64,000 nt of DNA from Pieris napi (GCF_905475465.1 NC_062240.1:11485001-11549000), one strand, 5' to 3'; counted from the first letter of the stretch, positions 53,493-64,000 are shown. Numbers and translations: made by a program. Notes: generated from the letters alone by a model not told the origin.

Positions 53493-54115
53493 TCAAAGGA
53501 AACTCAGAGGTTTAAAACACAGGTATTTAGTATCATTTCGATATTTTAATTTTTAAGAACACGCCGTAGGTAAACCCTTCTAAAGCTACTGAAATATGTT
53601 GAAACTATCCTTACAGATAATAGAGAATTGACGTCATAAAAATAGCTTATAATTATTATGTAATATTGTCTATAGGCTACCTCACTATTAAATCAAATAA
53701 TGAGCACTAGACGCTTGCACGGCACTCAACGATATTAAAATTATAATTACACGTTTATTAAATTCGTGACAAATTACGTATGTTAAAAATTATATCATCA
53801 GTTTCCAGTCGGTATTCCTATCACTATCTTCTATAAAGTTGTTATATTAACTGCGCTACTAAGTCACAAGTGTCTACCAATTAACTTGTTTAGAAAACCA
53901 TACCCTTGCACTTAGCTTGGCTGTCTTATCTACTATCGAGTCGATCATATAAACATTACAATATTCATCGCACAATCGGCAATAGCAATAGTTTCTAAAA
54001 CATAATAAGCTCAGCAAGGCGAGACGGAACTTCCCTCGGGGCCACCGCTTGCAACTCTAAAAGGCGCAAATTCGACCCCACATGGAGTATTTTTCTTCCC
54101 TAAGGGTGGGAGCTT
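53493..54115. other. No gene seen
   Basis: Nothing recognised. Confidence 0.3.
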
Positions 54116-54612
54116 CCTAGTACCAGCTCCTTCCACTTGACCGTATTCAACGAAGAGCGATTCCAATCGTCAACGACCTGTCACTTTCCGTGGGGCTTGA
54201 TCCCTTGGCGTTGCGTAGAGATGTGGGGTCTCTCTGCATCTTCTACCGCATTTACCATGGAGAGTGTTCAGAAGAGTTGTTCGGTCTAATATTTGCAGCT
54301 GACTTTCATCATCGGATGTCAAGGCAGAATACAAAATACCATCCGTATCACCTCGATATCCGTCGTTCCACAACTGAGCGTTTCTTAAGGCAAATCTTAA
54401 GGCAGTTTTAACCGCGCACCATCGCTATGTGGCACCAGCTGCCCACTGAAGTATTTCCGAATCAATTCGACTTAGTCCTTCAAGAAAAGAGCGTATCAAT
54501 TGTTTAAAAAACCGGTAACGCACTTGCGAGCCTTCTGGCAATGTGTCTATAGGCGGCAGTTTCACTTAATATAAGGTGAGCCATCTGCCCGATTGCATCC
54601 TATTACATAAAA
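54116..54612 (+). pseudogene. LINE-A ORF2 C-terminus and 3' end
   Basis: Best-preserved coding part of LINE-A: the frame at 54190 gives LDPLALRRDVGSLCIFYRIY, HGECSEELFGLI, FHHRMSRQ and YHPYHLDIRRSTTERF. It then shifts to LWHQLPTEVFPNQFDL-like sequence. The end is ATAAGGTGAGCCATCTGCCC, CCTATTACATAAAAAATAA. The L-R-R-D-V-G-S-L-C-x-F-Y-R-I-Y-H-G block identifies a Jockey/CR1-like ORF2 tail. It starts at the same family position as 24478, which may reflect a common truncation point. Confidence 0.75.
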
Positions 54613-55001
54613 AATAATAATAATAAAACCTTTATTTTAGACACATTATTCCATAGAACTAGTACAATTATATACGAATAACAATATTGCTTAAGACCCA
54701 CTGGTCTTAATAGCTACGTTTAATAGATGCGGTGCCCATCTTTCAAATAATCGACAAAAAACTCAATATAGAAATTCAAATCGGTGTTGAAGTTATCTAA
54801 TAAGAATAGTGCTGTGGGAAGTGTTCTGTAGCTCGTTTAGATAAGACAGAGCGATTTTCACTCCTATCTGCAATACCTTTGAAATGGATTATTTTTAGAT
54901 TATATATGTATATTATATTTAGTTTGTAGACGTTTTTGTAGTCAGTACTCATTTCATTCATTCTTCAGCTTAGTATATCTATTTAATAATAATAAAAAAA
55001 A
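54613..55001. other. No gene seen
   Basis: AT-rich. Confidence 0.3.
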
Positions 55002-55453
55002 TGTGCGTGTACTAGTGTACACACGTTAGAAGTGAAACTTCTTTATGACCTTATTTTTCGAAAAATTATCTATATGCAACTAACTTTACAGAAATTGGTT
55101 AAATAAAGTTAAATTAGATAAAGTTTAACAAAAGGCTTTTAATATCACAGACTTGAATACAAATAATACAATTATTTCATTTTACCTTATTACCACTAAG
55201 ATTATTACAGAATTTCATAAATTGTAATATAATTTTTAGTATCATTGTTATAGTTATTATAAATTTTTGTTATTAATGGTTTAGAATCTCTTCGAATCAA
55301 CCGTGGTAGGGACGAGAAAAAGACGCGCGTAACGGTCAAATGTGACGCGTAACCGTAACATGTGACGCGTAACCGAAACATGTGACGCGTAACAGAAAAA
55401 TGTTACACTAAATTTTTTTCCAACCCCGATAAAGAAGTTTCACTTCAAAAACG
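55002..55453. mobile_element. Inverted-repeat element, family of 23699
   Basis: Left ACACGTTAGAAGTGAAACTT then CTTTATGACC; right GATAAAGAAGTTTCACTTC then AAAAACG. Same layout as 23699-23936, with a palindromic flank CGTGTACTAGTGTACACACG. It contains a 20-bp tandem array. No ORF. Confidence 0.6.
55325..55404. repeat. Tandem array, 20-bp unit, four copies
   Basis: Unit ACGCGTAACCGTAACATGTG, repeated four times with one to four changes each, inside the inverted-repeat element near its right end. Confidence 0.8.
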
Positions 55454-56240
55454 ATTTAATTCGTGTCAAGATCAAGAACAAAGTATAGAAAAGTACGTCA
55501 ACTATTCTTTGAAAGCCCGTAGCACCAATAGGAGTGTCTGTGCGATCTTATATAGGCCAGCCCTTTATTAGTCTTCTAGTCGAGCACTTTTTTTCACAAT
55601 AACATTAAAAAATGAATTGAGCATGACGTACAGAACCGCGGTACAGCAAGATCGGCTCTGTACATCGAGATTACAACGTATATTGCGAGAGAACATTCGA
55701 GGTTTTTGCTAACGCGGCTAATTAATAAACTACCCAGTCAGTAGAAAAACTACTTTTATATGTATTTGTCGCGGTCCTAAACAAGACTGCTGTGGTTACA
55801 TTTATAGAAACCACAGGTTTTCTAATGTAACAAATCATGATTTCTTACATTCTGTAAAATAAATTAATTAAAAAGAAAGAAAAAAGTAATCTAAAACAAT
55901 CATTTATTATTATCAAACTAATACTTGTATTAAGCTAAATTGAACTTACGCAAATTTTACATAAAACCTTTTAAGTACACATATTACGTGGAAAAGAGAT
56001 TTTCTAATGTAATTTAATTGTATTCCCCGAAATAATACTTAGGAGTATAATACTAATATGTATTTACAAGAGATCTAATTAACTCTGCAAACAAATATGC
56101 TTATTACATTTAGTAAGCACACAAAGAAAATGATCTTGTATTTAAACTGCTTAGTGGTTTTGTCTCTAATATAATTAAATCTAATTAGTAAGTAACTTTA
56201 TACGCGTTACGAAAAATAACTAAGGTAACAGATGTTAGAA
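55454..56240. other. No gene seen
   Basis: AT-rich. Confidence 0.3.
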
Positions 56241-56511
56241 TAACAATAAATAAACTAAAGTGGAAATGGGCGGGGCACATGGCAAGAGGAACAGAAAAGT
56301 AGAGCAAAAAGTATTAAACTGGTGCCCAAGGTACAGCAAACGAAAAAGAGGGAGACAACTGAGAAGGTGGATAGACCACATTAAAGAAACAGCATGTAGT
56401 ACATGGTAGAGAGTGGCACAGTGCAGAGAGGAATGGCGGCATTTGGAGGAGGCTTTTGCCAAAAAAGGGCACACAGATACACTAGAAGAGGATTAAAATG
56501 GAATTTTGTTT
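56241..56511 (+). pseudogene. RTE-type LINE ORF C-terminus
   Basis: Blocks KLKWKWAGHMARGTE, then shifted by one base VLNWCPRYSKRKRGRQLRRW and IDHIKETACSTW, an in-frame TAG near 56407, and RVAQCREEWRHLEEAFAKKG to a TAA at 56494-56496. The W-A-G-H-[IM]-A-R ... R-G-R-x-x-x-R-W-x-D-x-I ... W-x-x-L-E-E-A-F pattern is the RTE/BovB-type end. The 3' UTR is only about 15 bases before a simple repeat begins. Confidence 0.75.
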
Positions 56512-56848
56512 AAATGTAAATGTAAATGTAAATGTAAATGTAAATGTAAATGTAAATGTAAATGTAAATGTAAATGTAAATGTAAATGTAAATGTAAATG
56601 TAAATGTAAATGTAAATGTAAATGTAAATGTAAATGTAAATGTAAATGTAAATGTAAATGTAAATGTAAATGTAAATGTAAATGTAAATGTAAATGTAAA
56701 TGTAAATGTAAATGTAAATGTAAATGTAAATGTAAATGTAAATGTAAATGTAAATGTAAATGTAAATGTAAATGTAAATGTAAATGTAAATGTAAATGTA
56801 AATGTAAATGTAAATGTAAATGTAAATGTAAATGTAAATGTAAATGTA
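56512..56848 (+). repeat. Hexanucleotide array (AAATGT)n, about 56 units
   Basis: 337 bases of essentially perfect AAATGT repeats start right after the RTE LINE end, where RTE elements normally carry a few copies of a short 3' tail repeat. It is expanded far beyond the other LINE tails in the window. All six frames are open through it, which creates false NV, KC, HL and YI dipeptide ORFs. Confidence 0.97.
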
Positions 56849-56930
56849 CCAATTTTTAAAAGGCCGGCAACATACTCGCGAGTTCTGTGCCAATGTGTGT
56901 GAATGAGTGTCCATTAACCTTGTACTAAAA
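56847..56930 (+). mobile_element. LINE-A 3' end fragment
   Basis: ACCAATTTTTAAAAGGCCGG, CAACATACTCGCGAG, GAGTGTCCAT; begins exactly where the hexanucleotide array stops. Confidence 0.6.
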
Positions 56931-57535
56931 CAAATATTTTTAAAAGTTGACGATGTTGACAGTTGTGGCGGTCTCTTGTCTTAATGACAATCATATTTCA
57001 GCAAATGAAAGCAGCAGGTAAAAGCTTGTATTGCACATATCGTTCAGTATCAGCATTTTGAAACGCAATAAGATTTTATATTCTACGGTAACTGGCGAGA
57101 GAGATAAGAAATGTTTTAGAATCACATCTTCGTTATATTTGAGGATACGTTCCTTTGAAATGCGATTTCGTTGAGTCGTCAAACTTTTTTTTTTTAAAGA
57201 CAATTCACACTAATTGACCTAGTCCCATGCTAAGCTGGTGAAGCTTGTGTTATGGGTACTATGGGTTTATTAACAAAGGTGGTATGAAAAATGGAGTTCA
57301 TTGGATACTAGTAGATTGGTTTTGTAAGTGAACTTTAAAGACTTAGTTGTAACAAGAACCCCACTGTGACACCCCAAAAGTTGCAGGGGTAAGTGGGACC
57401 CTGTGATTCGTCCTTCGTGCTCCCTCTCTCGTTCTGCAGTCTCTTTCTGGTTTCTGCATAACTGCATTACTGTGATGGACCTATTTAAAGACGAAAGGCT
57501 ACGAGAAAGCTTGATGTTAAAGCGCCAATAAATAG
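56931..57535. other. No gene seen
   Basis: Minus frames 56991-57203 and 57270-57608 unsupported; the latter runs into LINE-A. Confidence 0.3.
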
Positions 57536-57632
57536 TGTACAAATTCTTAAAAGGCAAGGCATTCGCGAGCCCTCTCATTAAGTGTCCATGGGCGGTATCA
57601 ATTAACATCAGATGAGCCTCCTGCTTATAAAA
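57536..57632 (+). mobile_element. LINE-A 3' end fragment
   Basis: GTACAAATTCTTAAAAGGCA, TTCGCGAGCCCTCTC, GTGTCCATGGGCGGTATCA, CATCAGATGAGCCTCCTGC. Confidence 0.7.
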
Positions 57633-57639
57633 TATTGAT

Positions 57640-57870
57640 TGCAGTGTTGGCCTAGTAGCTCCGGCGTGCGACGTCCGTCCCTGAGGTCGTAGGTTCGATC
57701 CCTATCTGTGAACCAATGGACTTTCTGTCTATGTATATTAACATTCGCTCGGTGAAGGAATTCATGATGGATGGTGATGGAAAGGTGTGTCAGGCACAGA
57801 AGGTTGATCATCTAGAACAGATACGGAAATCTTAGGCCCAGACTTAATAGGTTGTAGTGCCATTGTTATA
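57640..57870 (+). mobile_element. SINE-S
   Basis: GCAGTGTTGGCCTAGTAGCT, TGAGGTCGTAGGTTCGATCC, ACCAATGGACTTTCTGTC, GGTGAAGGA, GTGTGTCAGGCACAGAAGG, GTTGTAGTGCCATTG. The GTCGACGGCG block is lost. It follows a LINE-A end by fewer than 10 bases. Confidence 0.85.
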
Positions 57871-58797
57871 TACAATACTAAAAAACTAAAAGTAAAAGTA
57901 CATGATTACGATAAGGTGTATAACCCTCATTTTATGTTTAACCCTCTGTGATGTTTTAACAAAGGTCTGTTGATACACATTTAGAATTTTGACATGTCAA
58001 AACTCAAAACCCCGTAATTAAATGGCCAACAAAGCACACGTGAACCTATTCTATAAAATAAGAAATACTAATAATATATTCAAACTGTTACGTAATGTTT
58101 CTTTGAAATTAATAATCAAAATATTTATATGAAGACTTTCTTCATAAAATTTATGCTTAGCAAAAGTTTAAATACTTGTACCGCGTTTTTCTGAACTTTC
58201 CGTTGTATCATTACAAACTTTAATTGAATTTATAAACAATCTTCAAGGGATTTGTTTGATATAAATACATTGGATTGCATTTCATTCCTACGTTACCTAT
58301 TTCTAAACTTTCTTAAGAAGCTTTTATTTAATTCCAATAAACTTGGTGCGAAAATATTGTCTTACCTGCTTAGTAGAGTATAGGATGACAGATTCCAAAT
58401 TCAAAATTCTAGTATGAATACCAAATTCACAAAAAAGCTTATAAAGTAATCGTATATGGACAAAATTCGTAACCAATTTAAAGCTACGATAATAGTAATT
58501 TATTGACATATTCTATTTTTAAATAAAACTTACATTACCATGTATATATACAGCCTTAATTATATCAGACAAAGTTGATAATATCTAAGGTAACAGCGAA
58601 CATAAGTTGGGTAAGTGGCTGTAGTAACAGCTTCGGCAGTTCGACGTTCACGGGAAGGTGGAAAGATGACAGCCGGGACTCGATGCCTGTGGCCCAAGTT
58701 ATTTGTTGTTCATTAAAAAAATTATTATAGTTGTGTATGGAATTAATTAATATAAATTGATTAATGAAAAACATTCGTTACGTGTTTCACTATACAA
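57871..58797. other. No gene seen
   Basis: AT-rich; a GC-richer patch at 58590-58700 (GACAGCCGGGACTCGATGCC) slightly recalls a tRNA T-arm but lacks the rest. Confidence 0.3.
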
Positions 58798-58879
58798 TTA
58801 TAAACAAGACGGGACTTTGAGTTGGCCTACTATCTTCTTCAAGTCTTGCAAGCATAGTATATGTGTAATGTATACATAC

Positions 58880-59010
58880 GTATGTATGTATTGTGTGCGA
58901 TCAAGGGCCAGAACCAGTCTGCTGCAAAGATCCCCGTCAAAGACGTTGCGCTGACTGAATGCTGTCTCCGACATATTTTGTCGTGCTAATCTTCGTCTAA
59001 GTGTCAGCAA
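58880..59010 (-). pseudogene. Possible Tc1-like transposase fragment
   Basis: The minus frame reads MLTLRRRLARQNMSETAFSQ then RNVFDGDLCSRLVLALDRTQ. The T-[LV]-R-R-R-L ... R-L-x-x-A spacing resembles the HTH-to-catalytic linker of Tc1/mariner-type transposases, but no catalytic residue or TIR was found. A host exon is the alternative. Weak call. Confidence 0.25.
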
Positions 59011-59130
59011 ATCTTAGGGTAAGATTCTTGACTGGAATGAGCGTTAAATATTTTTAATAATTAGCCATTTGTATTACACATAGGTTCATAAGACAACACC
59101 AGCTGTAGGTATACTAAATACGTAATGACT

Positions 59131-59163
59131 GTAGAAATGTGTATTTCGTATACACATTTCTAC
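59131..59163. repeat. Perfect short inverted repeat (13-bp arms)
   Basis: GTAGAAATGTGTA, 7-base spacer, exact reverse complement. Confidence 0.8.
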
Positions 59164-59189
59164 GTACGTACCGTGTGCGTTCTTCAGTA

Positions 59190-59292
59190 CGCCTTAGGGT
59201 CCTTCAAGAACACACTTGCAAGCCTTCTGTCAATGTGTGTGTCTATGGGCTATCACTTAGCATCAGATAAGCCTTCTGCCCCTATTATATAA
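59190..59292 (+). mobile_element. LINE-A 3' end fragment
   Basis: CCTTAGGGTCCTTCAAGAAC, ACTTGCAAGCCTTCTG, ATCACTTAGCATCAGATAAG, CCCCTATTATATAAAAAAAAT. Confidence 0.7.
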
Positions 59293-59774
59293 AAAAAATC
59301 ACAGTCTAATCTTGAAAGACAAACAAGCAATTAAAAATGTATTGTGAGTATGTAGCTAACTGCTAAGCTACGTGTAATAGCTATTGATATTAATGAAAAA
59401 ATACACGCTCCATTTCATATCATAGACCATACGAGAAGCGCAGCACAGTTTGGCAAGTGTTTGAGATAACAACTGCGCAGCGACAAGGAGCTATAAGTTT
59501 CCTCACAACCGCACTACCCCACACTTTCTCTCTGAATGTTTCAAACGATCGCGTTCTTTGTCTCAAATGCACTTCGGGGTAAATATGGGTCGTTTGTAAA
59601 TCCACGACTTTGGTATAAACAGGGGTTTATCGTTTGTTATATTAGATTCTTCATGCATTAGCTTTTTCTACTCCAACCGAGCCTCACAATTTTGTATGCA
59701 GTTTTGATGTTTATTCAATATCCCTAGAACAGAGGCGTAGTACAGAATAAAAAGTCAAAATCATGTACACTTAT
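59293..59774. other. No gene supported
   Basis: The minus frame 59420-59605 is GC-richer than its surroundings but has no recognised relative. Confidence 0.25.
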
Positions 59775-60000
59775 AAACGTCAATAAAGAAATATACATTA
59801 AATGCTTCTAAATTTAAATTTACTGCCAGTTCTCAAATCAAGGGCGTGGAAAGAACGAGAAGAACTAGCAATAAACTCTACGCCACTCTTTTTAATCGCC
59901 AAGTTTTTTGTTTTACACGATGTTTGTAAGGAGCTGCAATCATTACACCATGTTCCACATGACAACTTAAGTAAGCCAACCAACAGCGACCCCGATCCCA
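59775..60000 (-). repeat. Repeat E
   Basis: CGTCAATAAAGAAATATACA tail, TTTACTGCCAGTTCTCAAAT, CAAGGGCGTGG, GAGAAGAACTAGCAATAAA, CGCCACTCTTTTTAATCGCC, GGAGCTGCAATC, TGTTCCACATGACAAC. Confidence 0.7.
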
Positions 60001-60298
60001 ATAATGAGATTTTGTTCTATCAGCGCTACAGATATTGAGAGAACTAAATCGAACTTACAAAAACGGCAAGATCGGTATTACTGTCGTTATTGGAAGCTAC
60101 AGAGTAAGGGCGCTGATGGCGCAGCGGTGCAAAAACTTAATATTTCTTTCATATCCGGAGTTATAGTACGTATAGTCTTATGCTTAGATATCGGTATGTG
60201 TATCAGTCGCTGGTGGGACCAAAATTTCGTTACCGGTATAATAATTATTCTCTGCCATAATTCATCTTGATCCTATGTCCCACAGTATAATTATTGTT

Positions 60299-60369
60299 AT
60301 TTATTATTTAACAGGGGACAAACGGGCAGGCGGCATGGATACTCACATTGCCAGAAGGCTCGCAAGCGT
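60299..60369 (-). mobile_element. LINE-A 3' end fragment
   Basis: ATTTAACAGGGGACAAACGG, GCAGGCGGCATGG, CATTGCCAGAAGGCTCGC. Confidence 0.6.
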
Positions 60370-61669
60370 CCCGAGGCGACGCGAACAGACATTCCCTGAC
60401 GTAACAAACTCCCACTCGCGGCACACATAAATGTTCCCGAATTTGTACACCGAATAGAATAAGTATCAGCCGAGAAGGATATCTGAGTCTCGGTACGAAA
60501 GAGCCCCGCGATCCATAAATAACAGACTGTATGTTGGTAGTAATAAAGAGCAGAGTTTAGATTAGAGATTTCGCTAGAGAAGTCTTTTGTAGAAACACGC
60601 ACTCCATTGATTTTCATCTAAGCTATGACGGCTTCTACTATATATATACATTTTGCGAAGCAAAGCACGATTTTTACCTTGATAACGGTTACCTAATAAA
60701 TTAACATTCCTTATATAAATAAAGTTGCCAAATGTAAAAAATCTATTAATCGGTTTTGACAATTGATATTAAATATTCATTCATTGTTTTTTTGTTATTC
60801 AACCAAATCGTATTAAAATTATTGTTTGATATAAATTATTAATTAACATTGAATAATTTCAATTGTTTAATCATTGGGAATGTACGTTGAATTGAAAATT
60901 CATGCTATTTCGATGTCGAGGAATTTGATTGAGGTGAGTTTTATAAAAAGGCCACTACGAAATATAGAATGTTTACTTTTCTATATTAATTAAGCCTTTA
61001 TTCCTTGAAACATTCATCGCTATTTACGAAAGTTACAATTTTAAACCAATATAATTAATTAGTTGTAATTTTCATAGTGAGAAATAATTATCTTAAATTA
61101 AAATTAATACTTTTTAATCTAGCATTAGAGATAATTTAATCATGACTGAGTTCTCTGAGTTAACGTTTACGTTACTTTAATATTTTAAAACGTCGGTTTC
61201 GAGGTGGTCATTGGTCACGTATTCTGAAGCGTAGTCAAGAATAGTTCAGGAGATAACAGTTGAGAAATAGTCTCAACTTCAACTTAACTGTCGCCTCCTT
61301 GAAAACTGCTTTTCTACAATTTCCACTTTTTATTTGTGTTCCTTGTCTTGATAAAAAGTGACTGTTTTTGTTAACATAGTTAATTATTGTATGATAGCGT
61401 AGATGGCGTAGTCTTGCTCTTTCGTGAATTTTGTAAACGTTGCTGACATTCATAAGCATGCTCTAAGAAGCATCTAAATTGAATAAACGTATTTTGATTG
61501 ATTTGATTGATTTATTATTTTTGTTAAAAAGTTGTTTCCGTTGATTGTGTACGACCTGAATAAACAATAATAAATGTGAAACAGAAAAGTATTTTACTTA
61601 TTACACTAGCAATATGACTGTTGTATGCGCCACGATAAGTGGCCCCGTAAAATCAACCGTTTGAAAAAT
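60370..61669. other. No gene seen
   Basis: The GC-richer start (60370-60600) is covered by the unsupported minus frame 60297-60617; the rest is AT-rich. Confidence 0.3.
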
Positions 61670-61752
61670 ACCTTACCAGGTATAACATCACTTAATATCA
61701 GATGAGCTTCCTGCTCGTTTGCCTCCTATTATCCCATTAAAAAACATAAAAA
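61670..61752 (+). mobile_element. LINE-A 3' end fragment
   Basis: ACATCACTTAATATCAGATG, AGCTTCCTGCTCGTTTGCC, TCCTATTATCCC and an A-rich end. Confidence 0.6.
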
Positions 61753-62832
61753 AATGTGTGCTATATATTCTACTTTTGTAATGATTAGATATTAAACGGG
61801 ATTTTACTATTATTAAATGTTCGAGATTTCATCCAATAGTATACGTTTTATATCGACAATGATTTATAACTTTAGTCTCAGAGGTCCTTTGAATCAGGAC
61901 CCTTGTTAGTAACTTCACCTCAGATACAAAGACTTCGACAACTTTGTTGTTTTATCTCCATTCAACGATTGTTGTGGTTGCATTGTGTTTGAAAAATAAC
62001 ATTACAAAGAAGCTTAGTTTGTAGTTAAAGTAATTCAATTATTTTGAATTTAAACTTTAAAATGTACAGACGTATTAGAATGATGATCAAATCATTATCA
62101 GCTGGACTTCACCAAATTGTGCTTTGCTTTGGTTAGTACATAAATAATTAATGTTTCAAATGGAAGAGACTAGCGACCAAGATACAGGGAATCCTAGAAT
62201 GGGGGCTAGAGCACTTTCTTTTTAACTAAATACCAATATTTATTATGTGTAGATTTTTTCTTTCATTAAAAATTACAAATTCACCTTTGATACTAATATT
62301 ATATATTGCATAACATAGACGAACTACAACTAATATTTTAACTATACAACCTTTTTTATAGTGTAATAAAGTTTTTTTCTCTTTTTCTTTTCTAATTGCC
62401 TTACAGGATTGAAGCAATAGCATATATCAGATATACATGCACTTAATATGTACTTGTTTAGACATCAGCACCAAATATCGACTTAATATTATCTCTATTT
62501 ATTCTTATTAAGCAATTATCTTCAGGACACAGTTCGAAGTGGGAGTGCGTGGAATGGCCGATGAGAAGCGAATAATTTATCTGCTTTGTAATTACTTATT
62601 ACCCTGAGGAAAATATTTATGTCGCAGAATGTTTCTCACTAAGCTATTAATTAAGTTACGGAGAATTATACCATTCATTTCAGAATTATATTTATATAAA
62701 ATACGGCTTAAGCCAGTCCCTGACCGGTAACATTCAACTAAGTCAGGGCCATTTTGAAGTAATCACACATTGCCAGTACTAAGTTTGTTGTATGTAAATT
62801 TGTATTATGTTGTATAAAATAAATAAAATAAA
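61753..62832. other. No gene seen
   Basis: AT-rich. Confidence 0.3.
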
Positions 62833-63102
62833 TCAATGGCGCTATAAACCTCTTTAGGTCTGGGCCTCAGATATCTGAATCTGTTTTATGATCATTTTTA
62901 ATCTAATAAGCAAGTAGGTGATCATCGGTACCTGCCAAACGCCGTCGACTTTTTGGGTATAAGGCAACCCAGTTTCTTTATGAAGTTTTCCTTCACCGTT
63001 CGAGCATATGTTAAATGCGCACATAGAGAGGAAGTCTATTGGTGCACAGCCGGGGATCGATCCTACGACCTCAGGGATGAGAGTCGCACGCTCTAGCCAC
63101 TT
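62833..63102 (-). mobile_element. SINE-S, cut at its A box by an R1-type LINE
   Basis: TCAATGGCGCTATAAACC, TAGGTCTGGGCCTCAG, AAGCAAGTAGGTGATCA, CGCCGTCGACTTTTTGGG, GGGATCGATCCTACGACC, GAGTCGCACGCTCTAGCCACT. The last ~20 bases of the head (AGGCCAACACTGCTC) are missing because the LINE tail begins there. Confidence 0.88.
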
Positions 63103-64000
63103 TTTTTTTTTTTTTTTTTATATGAGGTGAAAATGCGCTTACGCAGGCCCGCATCAAGGATGTCGAGCTTGACGCGGGGACTGTGGGGCTGGGTCTACAC
63201 TCAAAACCCTCTGCTATTCAGAGGGGTAGCGAGACCCCACCCACTAAAAACACCTCAGCCCTTCACATGCCCTTAATATGGGCCCTCGGGGTTCGCTAGG
63301 CATTCTACCCAAGGGACCAGGGCTTATATCCGACATAGAGGGCTCATTCAAGACCTGCGGTTCCGGGCCACTCGAGGTCGAGCCCCCAGCCTTGAACTAC
63401 CGGTCAGTCTACGGTCATCCCCAGACCTCTCCCTCAATCGCTCAGCTGCCTCCTTCTGCAGCATTACATGCTCACAGAAGGTGACTATTGCACTCCAGGC
63501 CTCCTCACTTCCTAGCATAGCTAAAATAATACCCGGTAAAGAGAGGTCCGACCCTATGACCGATACCAGGTCATGACGCTCCCTTGTCCAGGTGACACAC
63601 TCAGCCACAGTATGCTCCGCCGTGTCATTTGGAGCGCCGCAATGGTGGCACAACGGATGCATCTCCCTTCTAGGCACCTTATGCAGATACCGCCCAAAGC
63701 ATCCATGGCCAGACAGTACCTGCGAAAGCCGAAACGTCACAGCACCCCAACGCCTATTCACCCAGTCTTTTAAGACTGGGCGAATTGCCCCTATTGTCAA
63801 TGCACCAGCGCGGGGCGCTGCTAGATCGTCAAACCACCTTTCGAAAAGAATTTCTCTGGCATGACGCCTCATATGCCCCGCAATTTCCCCCCACGTGACG
63901 TTTCCGTTAACTATTACCTCGGCCTTCGCACGGTATAAGGCAGCGATAAGTTCCACCTCCCGCTCCCAAGGAGGAGTACCAGCTAACACACAGGCCGCCT
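63103..64000 (-). mobile_element. R1-type LINE, 3' part, continues past the window
   Basis: Poly-A (T-run at 63103-63119), a GC-rich 3' UTR of about 230 bases, then the ORF2 C-terminus. GC content is much higher than in the rest of the window, so it is a foreign-looking young insertion. It lies inside a SINE-S copy. Confidence 0.85.
63348..64000 (-). CDS. R1-type LINE ORF2, C-terminal part (partial)
   Basis: The frame is open from the window edge to a stop at 63348, 213 residues from codon 63989. That codon is not an ATG, so the 5' part lies outside. From it: basic/tryptophan-rich linker (RWFDDLAAPRAG, VLKDWVNRRWGAVTFR), GHGCFGRYLHK at about 94-104, and the zinc-binding C114-x2-C117-x8-H126-x4-C131. 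An arginine-rich tail follows (RERSGDDRRL, ARPRVARNRRS). The C-x2-C-x8-H-x4-C motif after GHG-x-[FY]-x-x-Y-L is typical of R1-clade ORF2 ends. RT and endonuclease would lie upstream. No break in the visible part. Confidence 0.85.
   Translation of the reverse strand, partial: AACVLAGTPPWEREVELIAALYRAKAEVIVNGNVTWGEIAGHMRRHAREILFERWFDDLAAPRAGALTIGAIRPVLKDWVNRRWGAVTFRLSQVLSGHGCFGRYLHKVPRREMHPLCHHCGAPNDTAEHTVAECVTWTRERHDLVSVIGSDLSLPGIILAMLGSEEAWSAIVTFCEHVMLQKEAAERLRERSGDDRRLTGSSRLGARPRVARNRRS

Noticed and set aside
56493..56914. Four long dipeptide-repeat ORFs (NV, KC, HL, YI) on both strands
   Set aside because: They are all readings of one stop-free hexanucleotide array and not genes.
60297..60617. 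106-codon minus ORF
   Set aside because: It starts in unique DNA and ends in a LINE-A fragment; no domain seen.
1..64000. CRISPR array or prokaryotic defence system
   Set aside because: No regularly spaced repeats with unique spacers; the tandem arrays are simple repeats, and every protein remnant is from eukaryotic mobile elements.

Overview
The window reads as AT-rich nuclear DNA of an insect, most likely a moth or butterfly (Lepidoptera). I see no bacterial-style operon and no complete host gene. Nearly everything identifiable is a transposable element (TE). The lepidopteran guess rests on familiar families: a tRNA-derived SINE present about 16 times, RTE-type, Jockey-type and R1-type LINE tails, Helitrons with short AT-rich 5' ends, PIF/Harbinger relatives with a MADF partner protein, and a Pao-type LTR element. 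The species is not known. Family labels used below: SINE-S (tRNA-derived SINE), LINE-A (non-LTR element whose last ORF2 codons and A-tailed 3' end recur about 15 times), LINE-B (Jockey-like C-terminus), repeats D, E and F (LINE 3'-end-like), and Helitrons H1 and H2.

Layout. 1-7440: Helitron end, SINE-S and LINE fragments, then an RTE-type LINE that lost almost all of its endonuclease-RT ORF. 7842-9957: a three-level nest, with a LINE D fragment split by a Harbinger element that is itself split by a near-identical inverted copy. 10500-20100: RTE end, a 620-bp inverted-repeat element, SINEs and LINE tails. 20111-20385: a 5S rRNA fragment lying between inverted repeats. 21864-23936: Helitron, a Harbinger derivative carrying a MADF gene remnant, and another inverted-repeat element. 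24478-30405: LINE-A, SINEs, Helitron pieces, fold-back DNA. 30539-32302: a pogo-like element inserted four bases from the end of an H1 Helitron. 33900-42430: Helitrons, SINEs, a perfect 107-bp-arm palindrome (40827-41069) and LINE remnants. 43112-48004: a young Pao/BEL retrotransposon with near-identical LTRs and a 5-bp target duplication, inserted into a LINE-A copy; its 1270-residue ORF is open but has lost RNase H and the front of integrase. 49892-50500: a second Harbinger derivative with target duplication TTA, keeping the N-termini of both its transposase and its MADF protein in convergent orientation. 52230-56930: LINE-B, LINE-A and an RTE C-terminus ending in about 56 copies of a hexanucleotide. 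57536-62832: scattered LINE-A, SINE and E pieces. 62833-64000: a SINE-S cut by an R1-type LINE that runs off the right edge.

The proteins do not form a pathway. They are replication and integration machinery of separate mobile elements, mostly broken. The only uninterrupted long frame is the Pao polyprotein, and it lacks essential parts. Possible host material is limited to one weak terminal-exon candidate near 35461. Unlisted short gaps between features hold AT-rich DNA in which I saw nothing.
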